A stretch of 64,000 nucleotides of DNA, taken from positions 1,426,001 to 1,490,000 of the forward strand of contig OY970278.1 of assembly GCA_963715815.1 (NCBI GenBank), in the 5' to 3' direction. Position numbers and translations under genes: made by a program. This DNA comes from JAFAMS01 sp963715815. GTDB taxonomy: Bacteria; Vulcanimicrobiota; Vulcanimicrobiia; Vulcanimicrobiales; Vulcanimicrobiaceae. Below, piece by piece: positions 6,964-15,751 of this stretch. Within the stretch, counting starts at the first letter, position 1. Each line of letters starts with the position of its first letter. The notes below the pieces were generated by a model, which was not told where the DNA came from, made no database searches, and saw only the letters and a program-made list of their open reading frames with translations.

Positions 6964-8484
6964 GTGGAGACGGCTCATCAACCGCGTTACGCGAAGGTCA
7001 TCGATCATACAAGGTGCATCGGATGTCACGCCTGTACGACGGCTTGCAAATCAGAAAATGATGTCCCGCTTTCCGTCACGCGCACGTACGTCAAGTCGGT
7101 CGACGTCGGAACATTCCCAACGGCACGTCGTGCGTTTCAAGTAACGCGCTGCAATCAATGCGATGACGCACCTTGCGTTGCCGCTTGTCCCACGACGGCG
7201 ATGTTTCGCCGTCCCGATGGGATCGTCGATTTCAATAAGTCGATCTGCATTGGTTGCAAGGCTTGTATAGCGGCCTGCCCGTACGATGCGATCTTCATTA
7301 ATCCGCGCGATCATTCGGCAGAAAAGTGCAATTTCTGCGCCCACCGTCTCGACATGAACCTCGAGCCGGCCTGTGTCGTTGTCTGTCCGACCGAAGCAAT
7401 CATGATCGGCGACATGGACGATCCGTCGACGAAAGTCGCGCAGATCATCAATCGTCAACCCGTCTCGGTTCGTCGCCCCGAAAAAGAAACGCATCCGAAG
7501 TTGTTTTATCGCGGTGCGACACAAGCGACGCTCGATCCGATTGCGGCGAGGCGCCCAACGGGCAACCTCTATGCATGGGCGACGCAGCCGCAAGGCTCGA
7601 ATGAAGTCGGCTCGGGGCATCCGGGACCGTACGGGAACTCCTCCGCGGCCGCGATGCTGTCGTACGATGTTTCGCACAAAGCGCCGTGGGATTGGCGCGT
7701 CAGCCTTTATACGTGGACGAAGAGTATCGCCGCCGGGATCTATCTTGCCGCGGTGCTCGTTGCAATCTTTGGCGGCATCGCGTGGACGAGCGCGTTGATG
7801 CGCTGGGTCGTCCCGATCGGCTCGGGCGCATTTCTTGGAATAACAGGGCTGATCTTGATCGCAGATCTCGAGCATCCCGAGCGCTTCCTGCTCATCTTCA
7901 CAAAACATCAATGGCGGAGCTGGCTCGTTCGCGGGGCGTTCATCATTGGTGCCTACTCAGTCGTGCTGCTCGTACATTTTCTCGCGAGCTTGAGCGGCAA
8001 TGTCGTCGTTCAGCAGCGTGCCGCGATCGCGGGCGTACCGCTTTCGCTCATGACTGCCGTTTATACGGGCTATCTCTTCGCACAAGCAAAGGGACGCGAT
8101 CTGTGGCAAAATCCGCTATTGCCGCCGCACCTATTCGTACAAGCGATATTGGCGGGTTCGTGCGTCCTCTCGGCCTTCGCGATTGCGCTCGATCTGCCGT
8201 CGCGCGATGCGCTCTTGTGGCTGGTCTCAATCTCCGCGCTGGTGCAGCTGCTGTTTGTGCTCGCGGAGTTCACGCTCGGTCATCCGACCGCGCACGCACG
8301 CCTCGCGGCACATAACATGATCGCGGGCAAATACGCCCGCTGGTTCTGGCCCTCGATAATCTGCGTTGGCGTTGCCGTCTTCGCGCCGTGGGTGTGGTGG
8401 ATTGCAATTTTCGTCGCCCTAATCGGGCTGTTTATGTACGAGCATGCGTACGTGCAAGCCGGACAGTCGGTACCTCTGGCATGA
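6964..8484 (+). CDS. Fused four-cluster ferredoxin and NrfD/PsrC-type membrane subunit
   Basis: 506 residues from a GTG. Residues 1-150 hold the cysteine sets of a DmsB/PsrB-like subunit with four [4Fe-4S] clusters: CIGCHACTTAC (18-28), CNQCDDAPCVAAC, CIGCKACIAAC and CNFC...CVVVC. A ~75-residue linker follows, then PWDWRVSLYTW and about eight to nine hydrophobic segments with ADLEHPERFLLIF, the quinone-site region of NrfD/PsrC anchors. These are normally two polypeptides (B and C); here they are one. It passes electrons from the catalytic subunit (8481-11324) to quinone. No export signal is present, so the iron-sulfur part should face the cytoplasm. Confidence 0.88.
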   Translation: METAHQPRYAKVIDHTRCIGCHACTTACKSENDVPLSVTRTYVKSVDVGTFPTARRAFQVTRCNQCDDAPCVAACPTTAMFRRPDGIVDFNKSICIGCKACIAACPYDAIFINPRDHSAEKCNFCAHRLDMNLEPACVVVCPTEAIMIGDMDDPSTKVAQIINRQPVSVRRPEKETHPKLFYRGATQATLDPIAARRPTGNLYAWATQPQGSNEVGSGHPGPYGNSSAAAMLSYDVSHKAPWDWRVSLYTWTKSIAAGIYLAAVLVAIFGGIAWTSALMRWVVPIGSGAFLGITGLILIADLEHPERFLLIFTKHQWRSWLVRGAFIIGAYSVVLLVHFLASLSGNVVVQQRAAIAGVPLSLMTAVYTGYLFAQAKGRDLWQNPLLPPHLFVQAILAGSCVLSAFAIALDLPSRDALLWLVSISALVQLLFVLAEFTLGHPTAHARLAAHNMIAGKYARWFWPSIICVGVAVFAPWVWWIAIFVALIGLFMYEHAYVQAGQSVPLA

Positions 8485-11324
8485 GCGACGAAACATTTTA
8501 TCAGGGACCAAGCGGGACACATTTGGCCTCATTCCCACCCAAAGAACGCTGGAACGATTGGGTTGAAATCGAATCGAAAGCGTGGCCGGAGCGCGAAGAG
8601 CATCATTATTCGCTCGTTCCGACGACATGCTTCAATTGCGAATCAGCCTGCGGACTATTGGCGTACGTCGACAAAGAGACGGGCGAGATCCGTAAGTTCG
8701 AAGGCAATCCCGAACATCCGGGTTCGCGCGGACGAAATTGCGCAAAGGGTCCCGCTACGATCAATCAAGTCAAAGACGTCGATCGCATCGCGTTTCCGCT
8801 CAAGCGCGCCGGCGAACGTGGCGACGGCAAATGGGTGCAGGTCGGATGGGACGAGGCACTCGATGACATCGCGGCGCGCATCAGGCGTGCGATCGTCGAA
8901 GAGCGCGAAAACGAGATCATGTATCACGTCGGCCGTCCGGGTGAGGACGGATATACGGAACGCGTCATGGGCGCGTGGGGCGTCGACGGTCACAATTCCC
9001 ACACGAACATCTGCAGCTCCGCGGCGCGCGCCGGCTATGCGTTCTGGATGGGCATCGATCGACCGAGTCCCGACCACGCAAACGCAGACGTCATCTTCCT
9101 TATAAGCTCGCATCTCGAGGCCGGGCACTATTTCAATCCGCACGCGCAGCGTATCATCGAGGCCAAGGCCGCCGGCGCGAAGATCATCGTATTCGACATC
9201 CGTCTCTCGAATACGGCGACGCACGCTGACTATTGGGTCGCGCCGGTCCCTGGAAGCGAGGCGGCGATTCTGCTCGCCATTGCGCGCAATCTTGTCGAGA
9301 CCGGGCGTTACAATCGCGAGTTCGTCCGTCGCTGGTGGAACTGGGAAGAATATCTTGCAAAGGAACGGCCCGAGCTTCCGCGGACGTTCGAAAGTTTCGA
9401 GAAGGCGTTTCTCGAGCTGTATGTCGGTTTCACGTTTGAGTATGCGGCCGAAGAAGCCGGCGTCGCGATCGAACAGCTGCGCACGATTGCCGATGTCGTC
9501 GCCGGTGCCGGTACGCGGCTCTCGAGCCACAACTGGCGCGCGGCAGCAGCCGGGCATCGCGGCGGTTGGCAAGTGTCGCGCACGCTCTTCCTTCTAAACG
9601 CGCTCATGGGCGCAGTTGCGACCGAAGGCGGCGTCTTTCCGAACGCCTGGAACAAGTTTGTCCCCAAGCCCATTCACGCTACGCCGCATCCGAAGCGCTG
9701 GAACAACGTAACCTGGCCTGAACAATATCCTCTCGCCTATCACGAGATGTCTTTCTTGCTGCCGCACTTGTTGCGCGAGCAAAAAGCCAAGCTCGACGTG
9801 TATTTCACACGCGTCTACAATCCCGTGTGGACGAACCCCGACGGCATGTCGTGGATCGAGATGTTCAAGGAACCCGGACGAATCGGCTTGCACGTCGCGC
9901 TGACGCCGACGTGGAGCGAGACCGCATATTTTGCGGACTACGTGTTACCGATGGGTCTCGGCCCGGAACGTCACGACATTCATTCGTACGAAACACATGA
10001 CGCGCAGTGGCTCGGATTTCGCCAACCGGTCGTGCGGACGGCACGCGAACGCGAGGGTGAGAAATTCACCGACACACGCGAAGCCAATCCGGGCCAGGTC
10101 TGGGAAGAGAATGAATTTTGGATCGAGATGTCGTGGCGAATCGATCCCGACGGTAAGCTCGGGATTCGCAAGTACTTCGAATCAAAGAAGCAGCCCGGCG
10201 AGAAGCTGACGCTCGATGAGTACTACGGCTTCATTTTCGAAAACTCGGTTCCGGGGCTTCCGGAACGTGCTGCGGCCGAGAGTCTAACGCCGCTTGCATT
10301 CATGCGGAAGTACGGGGCCTTTGAAGTTGCGCACAATATCGGCGCACAGCACGAGATCCCGGTGCCGCAAAGCGAACTTGACGACGTCGCGGTTTCGGAG
10401 CTCGGACGCGTCTACACGCGCGCTGCCAAACCGGCGCTCGAAAATATCGTTCCCTTACCCGCGCCTGAGGACGACCCGGACGGACGGCGCCCCGTCGGCG
10501 TTCAGGTCGACGGCCAAATTTTGCGCGGGTGGCCGACGCCGAGCGGCAAGCTCGAATTCTATTCCTCGACGCTGGCGACGTGGGGATGGCGCGAATACGC
10601 GACCCCGCAATACATCAAGAGTCACGTCCATCCCGAGAATTTGAAGCCGGGACAGATGGTGCTCAATCCGATCTTTCGTCTTCCGACACAAATTCACACG
10701 CGTAGCGCAAATGCTAAGTGGCTCGACGAGCTCGCGCACGTCAACCCGCTTTGGATCAATCCGATCGATGCAGAGCGGCTCGGAATCCTCGCGACCGGCG
10801 ATCTCGTCCGCATCACAACAGAGATCGGTTACTTCGTGCTCAAAGCGTGGGTGACGGAAGGAATTCGTCCCGGAGTCGTGGCCTGCAGTCATCACATGGG
10901 CCGTTGGAAACTCGGTGAGAACGGTCAGCGGCAAATGGCCGCCTCGGTTAGCCTGAACAAAGATGAGTCGCGCTGGAGCATGCGGCGCAAAGCGGGCGTC
11001 TCGCCGTTTAAGTCCGACGATCCGGATACGCAGCGTATTTGGTGGACCGACGTCGGCGTGCATCAGAACCTGACGTTCGGCGTGCAGCCCGATCCGATTT
11101 CAGGGATGCACTGCTGGCATCAAGCCGTTAGCGTCGAGCGCGCGCATCCCGAAGATGCATACGGAAATGTGTACGTCGACACCGAGAAGAGTCGTGCGGT
11201 GTTCGCGAAATGGCAAGCCATGACGCGTCCCGCGAGCCGGTATTCACCCAATGCGACGCGACGCCCATGGTGGTTCTTGCGTCCGTTGCGCCCCAGCCGC
11301 GACGAGTACAAACTGCCCGTTTGA
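8481..11324 (+). CDS. Molybdopterin oxidoreductase catalytic subunit (SoeA/PsrA-like candidate)
   Basis: 947 residues; the ATG at 8481 overlaps the upstream TGA. Cys50, Cys53, Cys57 and Cys87 (CFNCESAC...NCAKGP) bind a [4Fe-4S] cluster; Cys178 in HTNICSSAARAG is the likely molybdenum ligand; the C-terminal molybdopterin-dinucleotide domain covers roughly 790-920. There is no Tat or Sec signal, so it should stay in the cytoplasm. Length, lack of signal and partners (ferredoxin plus NrfD) match the cytoplasmic sulfite dehydrogenase SoeABC as I recall it, and Xsc 8 kb away makes sulfite. Formate, polysulfide or arsenite chemistry cannot be excluded from sequence alone. Confidence 0.85.
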   Translation: MSDETFYQGPSGTHLASFPPKERWNDWVEIESKAWPEREEHHYSLVPTTCFNCESACGLLAYVDKETGEIRKFEGNPEHPGSRGRNCAKGPATINQVKDVDRIAFPLKRAGERGDGKWVQVGWDEALDDIAARIRRAIVEERENEIMYHVGRPGEDGYTERVMGAWGVDGHNSHTNICSSAARAGYAFWMGIDRPSPDHANADVIFLISSHLEAGHYFNPHAQRIIEAKAAGAKIIVFDIRLSNTATHADYWVAPVPGSEAAILLAIARNLVETGRYNREFVRRWWNWEEYLAKERPELPRTFESFEKAFLELYVGFTFEYAAEEAGVAIEQLRTIADVVAGAGTRLSSHNWRAAAAGHRGGWQVSRTLFLLNALMGAVATEGGVFPNAWNKFVPKPIHATPHPKRWNNVTWPEQYPLAYHEMSFLLPHLLREQKAKLDVYFTRVYNPVWTNPDGMSWIEMFKEPGRIGLHVALTPTWSETAYFADYVLPMGLGPERHDIHSYETHDAQWLGFRQPVVRTAREREGEKFTDTREANPGQVWEENEFWIEMSWRIDPDGKLGIRKYFESKKQPGEKLTLDEYYGFIFENSVPGLPERAAAESLTPLAFMRKYGAFEVAHNIGAQHEIPVPQSELDDVAVSELGRVYTRAAKPALENIVPLPAPEDDPDGRRPVGVQVDGQILRGWPTPSGKLEFYSSTLATWGWREYATPQYIKSHVHPENLKPGQMVLNPIFRLPTQIHTRSANAKWLDELAHVNPLWINPIDAERLGILATGDLVRITTEIGYFVLKAWVTEGIRPGVVACSHHMGRWKLGENGQRQMAASVSLNKDESRWSMRRKAGVSPFKSDDPDTQRIWWTDVGVHQNLTFGVQPDPISGMHCWHQAVSVERAHPEDAYGNVYVDTEKSRAVFAKWQAMTRPASRYSPNATRRPWWFLRPLRPSRDEYKLPV

Positions 11325-12277
11325 AATTCCCAGATGTACTGGGATTCTTACTCGCCGGATTCGTGCTCGGCGACGCGGGGTTGCGCGTCATTCATATTCC
11401 ACTAGCCTCGCAAGGAAGCGGCATCGCCATTGCGCTCGCGGCCTCCGTGATCTTGTATGAGTGCGGACACGATCTCGATCGCGAACATCTCGGCACGGCG
11501 TGGCGCAGTCTGCTGCTGCTCGTCACGTTGGGCGTTATCATTACGGCTGGCCTCGCCGCGCTTGCCGCACATGTCGCTTTCGGGTGGGATTGGCCAACGG
11601 CCGTCCTGTTCGGAACTATCATTGCGGCAACCGATCCCGCCGCGGTGATTCCGGTGATGCGGCAGTCCGGCGTTTCACAACGGATAAGCAACGTTGCACA
11701 AGCGGAATCGGCGCTCAACGATGTCATCGGCGCGGTACTGACGATCTTTGCGCTCGCGATCGTGCAGAGCGGACACTTGAGCCCAGTCGCCACCGTTTCA
11801 ACCGTTGCAGTGACGCTGCTCTATGGTGCTGCATTCGTGGCGGGACTCGCGCATCGCGGTGAACGGCAACCGCTGTTCTCCGCGCTCACCGTCGTCGCAC
11901 GTTGCGTTGTCTTCGTTATTTTAGGCGCCGCTTTGAATCCCGGAGCAGCAACATTCCCGTTGCTTGCGACCGGGCTGTTCGCTGCGGCGTTCATGCTTTT
12001 GATTCGACCGGCTGCCGTGTTCGCATCGCTCTGGCCGGATCGCGTGCACCGCTGGAATCTGCGCGAGCTTCTGATGTTGTCCTGGGTGCGTGAGACCGGT
12101 GTCATGTCCGCGGCGCTCGCCGCGAACATTGTCGCGCTCTCGGTGCCGAACGCGGAATCGATCGTGGCGAAGACGACAGCCGTCATCGTCGCAACGGTCG
12201 TCATTCAAGGGCTTACGACGGGAACGTTTGCGCGAGTGCTCGGTGTGGCTAGCGCGCTGCCCGCATCTGAAAAGTAA
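11321..12277 (+). CDS. CPA-type cation/proton antiporter, short N-terminus
   Basis: 318 residues from a TTG overlapping the upstream TGA (TTGA); in-frame ATGs at 11210 and 11267 would overlap the molybdoenzyme gene further. FPDVLGFLLAGFVLG opens the protein, and ATDPAAVIPVMRQ with QAESALNDVIGAV carries the ion-binding TDP and ND motifs of the Na+/H+ exchanger superfamily. About ten hydrophobic segments follow. The family usually has one more helix before the PDVxGFLLAG segment; with any of the possible starts that helix is not hydrophobic here. It is last in the molybdoenzyme operon and overlaps the convergent GntR gene by 29 bases. Confidence 0.75.
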   Translation: MKFPDVLGFLLAGFVLGDAGLRVIHIPLASQGSGIAIALAASVILYECGHDLDREHLGTAWRSLLLLVTLGVIITAGLAALAAHVAFGWDWPTAVLFGTIIAATDPAAVIPVMRQSGVSQRISNVAQAESALNDVIGAVLTIFALAIVQSGHLSPVATVSTVAVTLLYGAAFVAGLAHRGERQPLFSALTVVARCVVFVILGAALNPGAATFPLLATGLFAAAFMLLIRPAAVFASLWPDRVHRWNLRELLMLSWVRETGVMSAALAANIVALSVPNAESIVAKTTAVIVATVVIQGLTTGTFARVLGVASALPASEK

Positions 12278-13001
12278 AACGGTCCGAGCGATAGAGGCTG
12301 TGCCCGCAAAGAATCGGGCGCTCGCCGTTCGTGAAGAACGTCACCTTACGGCTTAGCAAAGCGTGTCCGCGGGCAACGCCGAGAATTTTCGCGACACCTG
12401 CATCCGCGTTGATCGCACCAACTTCTTGCTCGACCGCGATGGCTTCCACGCCGCTCTCGCGCGCAATCGTTGCGAACAGCGACTGACGGCGTGCGTCCTC
12501 CCGGGTGATTCCGCGACTGCACCAGCCGGCAACGTAACGCACGTCGTACGCACTCGGCTCGTCGTCTGCAACACGAATGCGGCGTACGAGCACGACTTCG
12601 CTTCCCTGCGCCACTTGGAGCGCCGCGGCGACGTCCGGCTCGGCGGCGACGCGGCGGAACGTGAGGATCTTTGCGAGCGGATCGAGATGCGGGAGATTCC
12701 AATCTTGCATGAAGCGCTCGACGCCGTCGAGATGCAGTGCGAGCCGCGCCTGCCGAACGAGAAACGTGCCGCGGCCCGGCACGCGTTTGACGACACCGCG
12801 CCGGACCAGCTCGGCAATCGCATTGCGTGCCGTCATCCGGCTTACGCCGAAGCGCGCCATCAGCGCGGAATCCGAAAGCAAGCGTTGTTCGCCTTCAGGA
12901 AGCGTTTGCAGATCCTCGAGCAGGCGCAACTTGATCTGCTCGTACAGCGGCATGGGGCCGGTACGGTCGATGGGCTTGGGCCTACTTGAAGATCGGGCCA
13001 T
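12249..13001 (-). CDS. GntR-family regulator with UTRA domain (HutC type)
   Basis: 250 residues. A winged helix-turn-helix lies at about 18-85 (PLYEQIKLRLLEDL, SDSALMARFGVSRMTARNAI, GRGTFLV), followed by a UTRA effector domain (LVRRIRVADDEPSAYDVRYV and a final ILCGHSLYRSDRFTF). HutC-type proteins bind a small acid or sugar and release DNA. It is divergent from the aldehyde dehydrogenase gene at 13088 with an 86-base spacer containing a GTAC-AAAT-GTAC element, so it probably controls the sulfoacetate operon and itself. The effector is unknown; sulfoacetate would be logical. Confidence 0.88.
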   Translation of the reverse strand: MARSSSRPKPIDRTGPMPLYEQIKLRLLEDLQTLPEGEQRLLSDSALMARFGVSRMTARNAIAELVRRGVVKRVPGRGTFLVRQARLALHLDGVERFMQDWNLPHLDPLAKILTFRRVAAEPDVAAALQVAQGSEVVLVRRIRVADDEPSAYDVRYVAGWCSRGITREDARRQSLFATIARESGVEAIAVEQEVGAINADAGVAKILGVARGHALLSRKVTFFTNGERPILCGHSLYRSDRFTFQMRAAR

Positions 13002-13015
13002 AACAGGAATCGCCT

Positions 13016-13045
13016 ATTGTACAAATGTACGGACAGGTCTAGACT
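13016..13045 (+). promoter_or_regulatory. Candidate promoter and GntR operator of the sulfonate operon
   Basis: Within the 86-base spacer, TTGTAC (13018-13023) and TAGACT (13040-13045), 16 bases apart, resemble -35 and -10 boxes. The inverted element GTAC-AAAT-GTAC (13019-13030) covers the -35 box, where a repressor would block transcription. HutC-type operators are often built from short GT...AC half-sites. This is a visual call. Confidence 0.4.
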
Positions 13046-13087
13046 ATGGCCTAGCGCCGCCAGCGTCAAGAGGGTCAAGCATAAACA

Positions 13088-14515
13088 ATGGCAGTTGCAG
13101 TCGAACAACGTAGCGATGCGGCAACGATAGTTGCCGAGCTCGTCGCCCGCGGGCGCAAAGCGCAGCTCGCGATTCGCGATTACACGCAAGAGCAAGCCAA
13201 CCAGCTTGTGACCGCGGTCGCGTGGGCCTGCTACAAGCCTGAGAATGCACAGCGCTTGGCGCGACTCGCAATCGAAGATACCGGCATCGGCCGCTACGAA
13301 GACAAGGTCATCAAGAATCAGCGCAAGACGTTTGGCACGTTGCGCGACTTACTTGACCCCGGCGCAATCTCGGTCGGCGTCATGCGCGAGGATCGCGAGC
13401 TGGGCCTTACGTTGATCGCAAAGCCCGTTGGCGTTGTGGCAGCCGTTTGTCCGTCGACGAATCCGTCAGCAACGCCGATTAACAAAACAATGATGATCAT
13501 CAAAGGGCGCAACGCGACGATTCTCGCGCCTTCGCCAAAAGGGGCGACCACGTGCGAGCTCGTTGTCGAGCTCGTGCACGAGCAGCTGCGTAAGCTCGGC
13601 GCACCGCTCGATCTCGTCCAGATGTTGCCGCAGCCGATCTCCAAGGAGCTTACACACGAGCTGATGCGGCAGGCCGACGTCGTCGTTGCGACCGGTTCGC
13701 AAAACAACGTTCGCGCCGCGTACTCGTCTGGTACTCCGGCGCTCGGCGTCGGCGCGGGCAACACACCGGCGATCATCGACGAAACCGCCGACCTCGACGA
13801 TGCTGCTTCAAAGATCAAGCTGAGCAAGTGTTTCGATTACGCGACGAGCTGTTCGTCCGAGAACTCCGTTGTAGTTCCGTCCTCCCGCTACGCGCACACG
13901 ATCGATGCGTTACGCCGGCAAGGCGGCTATGTGCTCGACGCCAAGCAGAAAGCGCAGCTGGAGAAGGTCATGTTCCCCGGCGGCAATCTCAGTACGAAGA
14001 TCATCGCCCAATCGCCGAAGACCATCGCGGAGGTTGCCGGCTTCGAAGACCCGGCCGCGCTCGCAGCTGAGTTCTTCATGGTCGAAGAAACCGGCATTGG
14101 CGACGAGTATCCATTCTCAGGCGAAAAGCTCTCGGTCGTCCTCACGGTGTACCGCTACGAGACTTTCGACGACGCGGTCGACCTTGTGAGAAGCATCTTG
14201 CAGTACAGCGGCATGGGACATTCCGTCGCGATTCACACCAAGACGCCGGAGCGCGCAGCGCGTCTTGCTCACGAGCTCGACGTCGTTCGCGTCCTCGTCA
14301 ATCAACCGCACAGCTTCAATAATGGCGGCGGATTCGACAATGGGCTGAACTTCACGCTGACGATGGGCTGCGGCTCGTGGGCAAAAAACAGCATTAGCGA
14401 AAATCTCTCGTACAAACATTTTCTCAACACGACGCATCTCGTGCGCCAGATTCCCGAGCGTAAGCCGACCGAAGAAGCGTTGTTCGGCTCATATTGGAAA
14501 CGCTTTGGCCGGTGA
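13088..14515 (+). CDS. sauS: Acylating aldehyde dehydrogenase, probable sulfoacetaldehyde dehydrogenase
   Basis: 475 residues, in the CoA-acylating branch of the aldehyde dehydrogenase superfamily (AdhE-N/EutE-like): VGVVAAVCPSTNPSATPINK at about 117-136, VGAGNTPAIID, and the catalytic cysteine in the segment DYATSCSSENS. It interconverts an acyl-CoA and aldehyde using NAD(P)H. Position decides the substrate: it is followed by an ADP-forming CoA ligase pair and by Xsc, which uses only sulfoacetaldehyde, so sulfoacetyl-CoA reduction (as for SauS of Cupriavidus necator) is the best reading. A divergent GntR gene lies upstream. Acetaldehyde or succinate semialdehyde remain alternatives on sequence alone. 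Confidence 0.8.
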   Translation: MAVAVEQRSDAATIVAELVARGRKAQLAIRDYTQEQANQLVTAVAWACYKPENAQRLARLAIEDTGIGRYEDKVIKNQRKTFGTLRDLLDPGAISVGVMREDRELGLTLIAKPVGVVAAVCPSTNPSATPINKTMMIIKGRNATILAPSPKGATTCELVVELVHEQLRKLGAPLDLVQMLPQPISKELTHELMRQADVVVATGSQNNVRAAYSSGTPALGVGAGNTPAIIDETADLDDAASKIKLSKCFDYATSCSSENSVVVPSSRYAHTIDALRRQGGYVLDAKQKAQLEKVMFPGGNLSTKIIAQSPKTIAEVAGFEDPAALAAEFFMVEETGIGDEYPFSGEKLSVVLTVYRYETFDDAVDLVRSILQYSGMGHSVAIHTKTPERAARLAHELDVVRVLVNQPHSFNNGGGFDNGLNFTLTMGCGSWAKNSISENLSYKHFLNTTHLVRQIPERKPTEEALFGSYWKRFGR

Positions 14516-14544
14516 TGGACCGAGCGTAGTGGCATCGTGCGTTA

Positions 14545-14595
14545 GCAATAGTGTTATTGCGAGGTCGGTTGGGGGGCCCCATGCGCAGCATGGGG
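14545..14595. repeat. Two adjacent hairpins in the sauS-ligase spacer
   Basis: The 111-base spacer between the dehydrogenase and ligase genes contains GCAATA-GTGT-TATTGC (14545-14560) and CCCCATGC-GCA-GCATGGGG (14577-14595), both perfect stems. No T-run follows. They may stabilise or separate parts of the operon mRNA, or be a leftover extragenic palindrome. Confidence 0.6.
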
Positions 14596-14626
14596 GGTGC
14601 GGAGCCCGGGGCGGAGCACCGTTAAA

Positions 14627-15751
14627 ATGAACGTCCCTGAATACATCGCGAAGTCGTTGCTTCGCGATGCCGGTATTGCCACGCCGGACGGCGAGGTTGC
14701 CAGTGACGGCCGTAGCGCAGCCGAGCATGCGCGCAAGCTGGGCGGACGTGTTGCGATCAAGGCACAGATCCCGGCCGGCAAACGCGGCAAGTCTGGTGGT
14801 ATCGCGTTCGCAGCAACGCCGCAAGAAGCCGAAGCGAAGGCGACAGCCTTGATCGGCAGCGAGATTGCCGGACACCACGTCGACGCGGTCTTAGTCGAGT
14901 CGGCGGCCGACATCGAGAGCGAGCTTTACGTTGCAATTCTCAACGATGGCTCGAGCCGCGGACCGCTTTTGCTCTTTTCGCGCCAAGGCGGGATCGAAAT
15001 CGAAGAGCAAGGCGAGACGATCGTGCGCCGCGCGCTCGACATGCGAACCGGCCTGGATGCCGCGACCGCGCGCGAGATCGCGGGCGACGACGCGCTCGCA
15101 GAGCTGATGCAAAGGATGTACGAACGCTTCATTGCGCTCGACTGCGAGCTGCTCGAGATCAATCCGCTTGCGCGGGAACGCTCGGGCAGCTACATCGCGC
15201 TTGATTGCAAGATGACGCTCGACGATTCGTCGCGGCCACGTCAGAAAGAACTGTTCGCGCGCATCGAGAGCGCGACGGGTCCGCTCGGGACGGCGCTCGA
15301 GCAGCGCGCGCGCGCCGCGGGTCTGTATTTCATCGAACTCGACGGCGAGGTGGGCGTCCTCGCAAACGGCGCGGGTTTGACGATGACGACGCTGGACGCC
15401 GTGCATCTGCACGGTGGAAAGCCCGCGAACTTTCTCGAGATCGGCGGCGAGGCATACACGAAGGCCACGATAGCACTCGAGCTCGTTCTTTCGAACCCGA
15501 GCGTCCGCAGCGTACTGGTCAATTTCTGCGGGGCCTTTGCCCGAACCGACGTCATGGCCGAGGGAGTGGCCCAAGCATACGAGACGCTGCGGCCGAGCGT
15601 CCCATTCTTCTTTTCGATTCACGGCACCGGAGAAGAGCGCGCGATCGAGATCGTGCGCGAACGCTTGGGTATCGAGCCGTTCGCGCTGATGGACGACGCC
15701 GTCAAGGCGGCGATTGCCGCTGCGCGCGAACCCGCGGGAGCACGCGCATGA
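14627..15751 (+). CDS. ADP-forming acyl-CoA ligase, beta (ATP-grasp, SucC-like) subunit
   Basis: 374 residues from the ATG at 14627; an earlier in-frame ATG would lie in the hairpin region. It follows the succinyl-CoA synthetase beta plan: opening PEYIAKSLLRDAGI, ATP-grasp IKAQIPAGKRGKSGGI near 50-65, DCELLEINPLA near 175, and the CoA-ligase domain LANGAGLTMTTLDAVHLHGG and GGEAYTKATIALEL. With the alpha subunit it makes acyl-CoA from acid, CoA and ATP. It sits between an acylating dehydrogenase and Xsc, as expected for a sulfoacetate-CoA ligase (an ADP-forming SauPQ pair is known, from memory). Malate or succinate ligase are less likely alternatives. Confidence 0.82.
   Translation: MNVPEYIAKSLLRDAGIATPDGEVASDGRSAAEHARKLGGRVAIKAQIPAGKRGKSGGIAFAATPQEAEAKATALIGSEIAGHHVDAVLVESAADIESELYVAILNDGSSRGPLLLFSRQGGIEIEEQGETIVRRALDMRTGLDAATAREIAGDDALAELMQRMYERFIALDCELLEINPLARERSGSYIALDCKMTLDDSSRPRQKELFARIESATGPLGTALEQRARAAGLYFIELDGEVGVLANGAGLTMTTLDAVHLHGGKPANFLEIGGEAYTKATIALELVLSNPSVRSVLVNFCGAFARTDVMAEGVAQAYETLRPSVPFFFSIHGTGEERAIEIVRERLGIEPFALMDDAVKAAIAAAREPAGARA

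Noticed and set aside
7051..7911. 286-codon open frame on the minus strand opposite the ferredoxin/NrfD gene
   Set aside because: Arg/Asp-rich composition, no recognisable motif, and the plus strand encodes an unmistakable iron-sulfur/NrfD protein over the same bases.
8655..9572. 305-codon open frame on the minus strand opposite the molybdopterin gene
   Set aside because: GC-rich shadow frame; the opposite strand has the conserved cluster and cofactor motifs.
14891..15622. 243-codon minus-strand frame opposite the CoA ligase beta gene
   Set aside because: Shadow of a conserved SucC-like gene, no family features.
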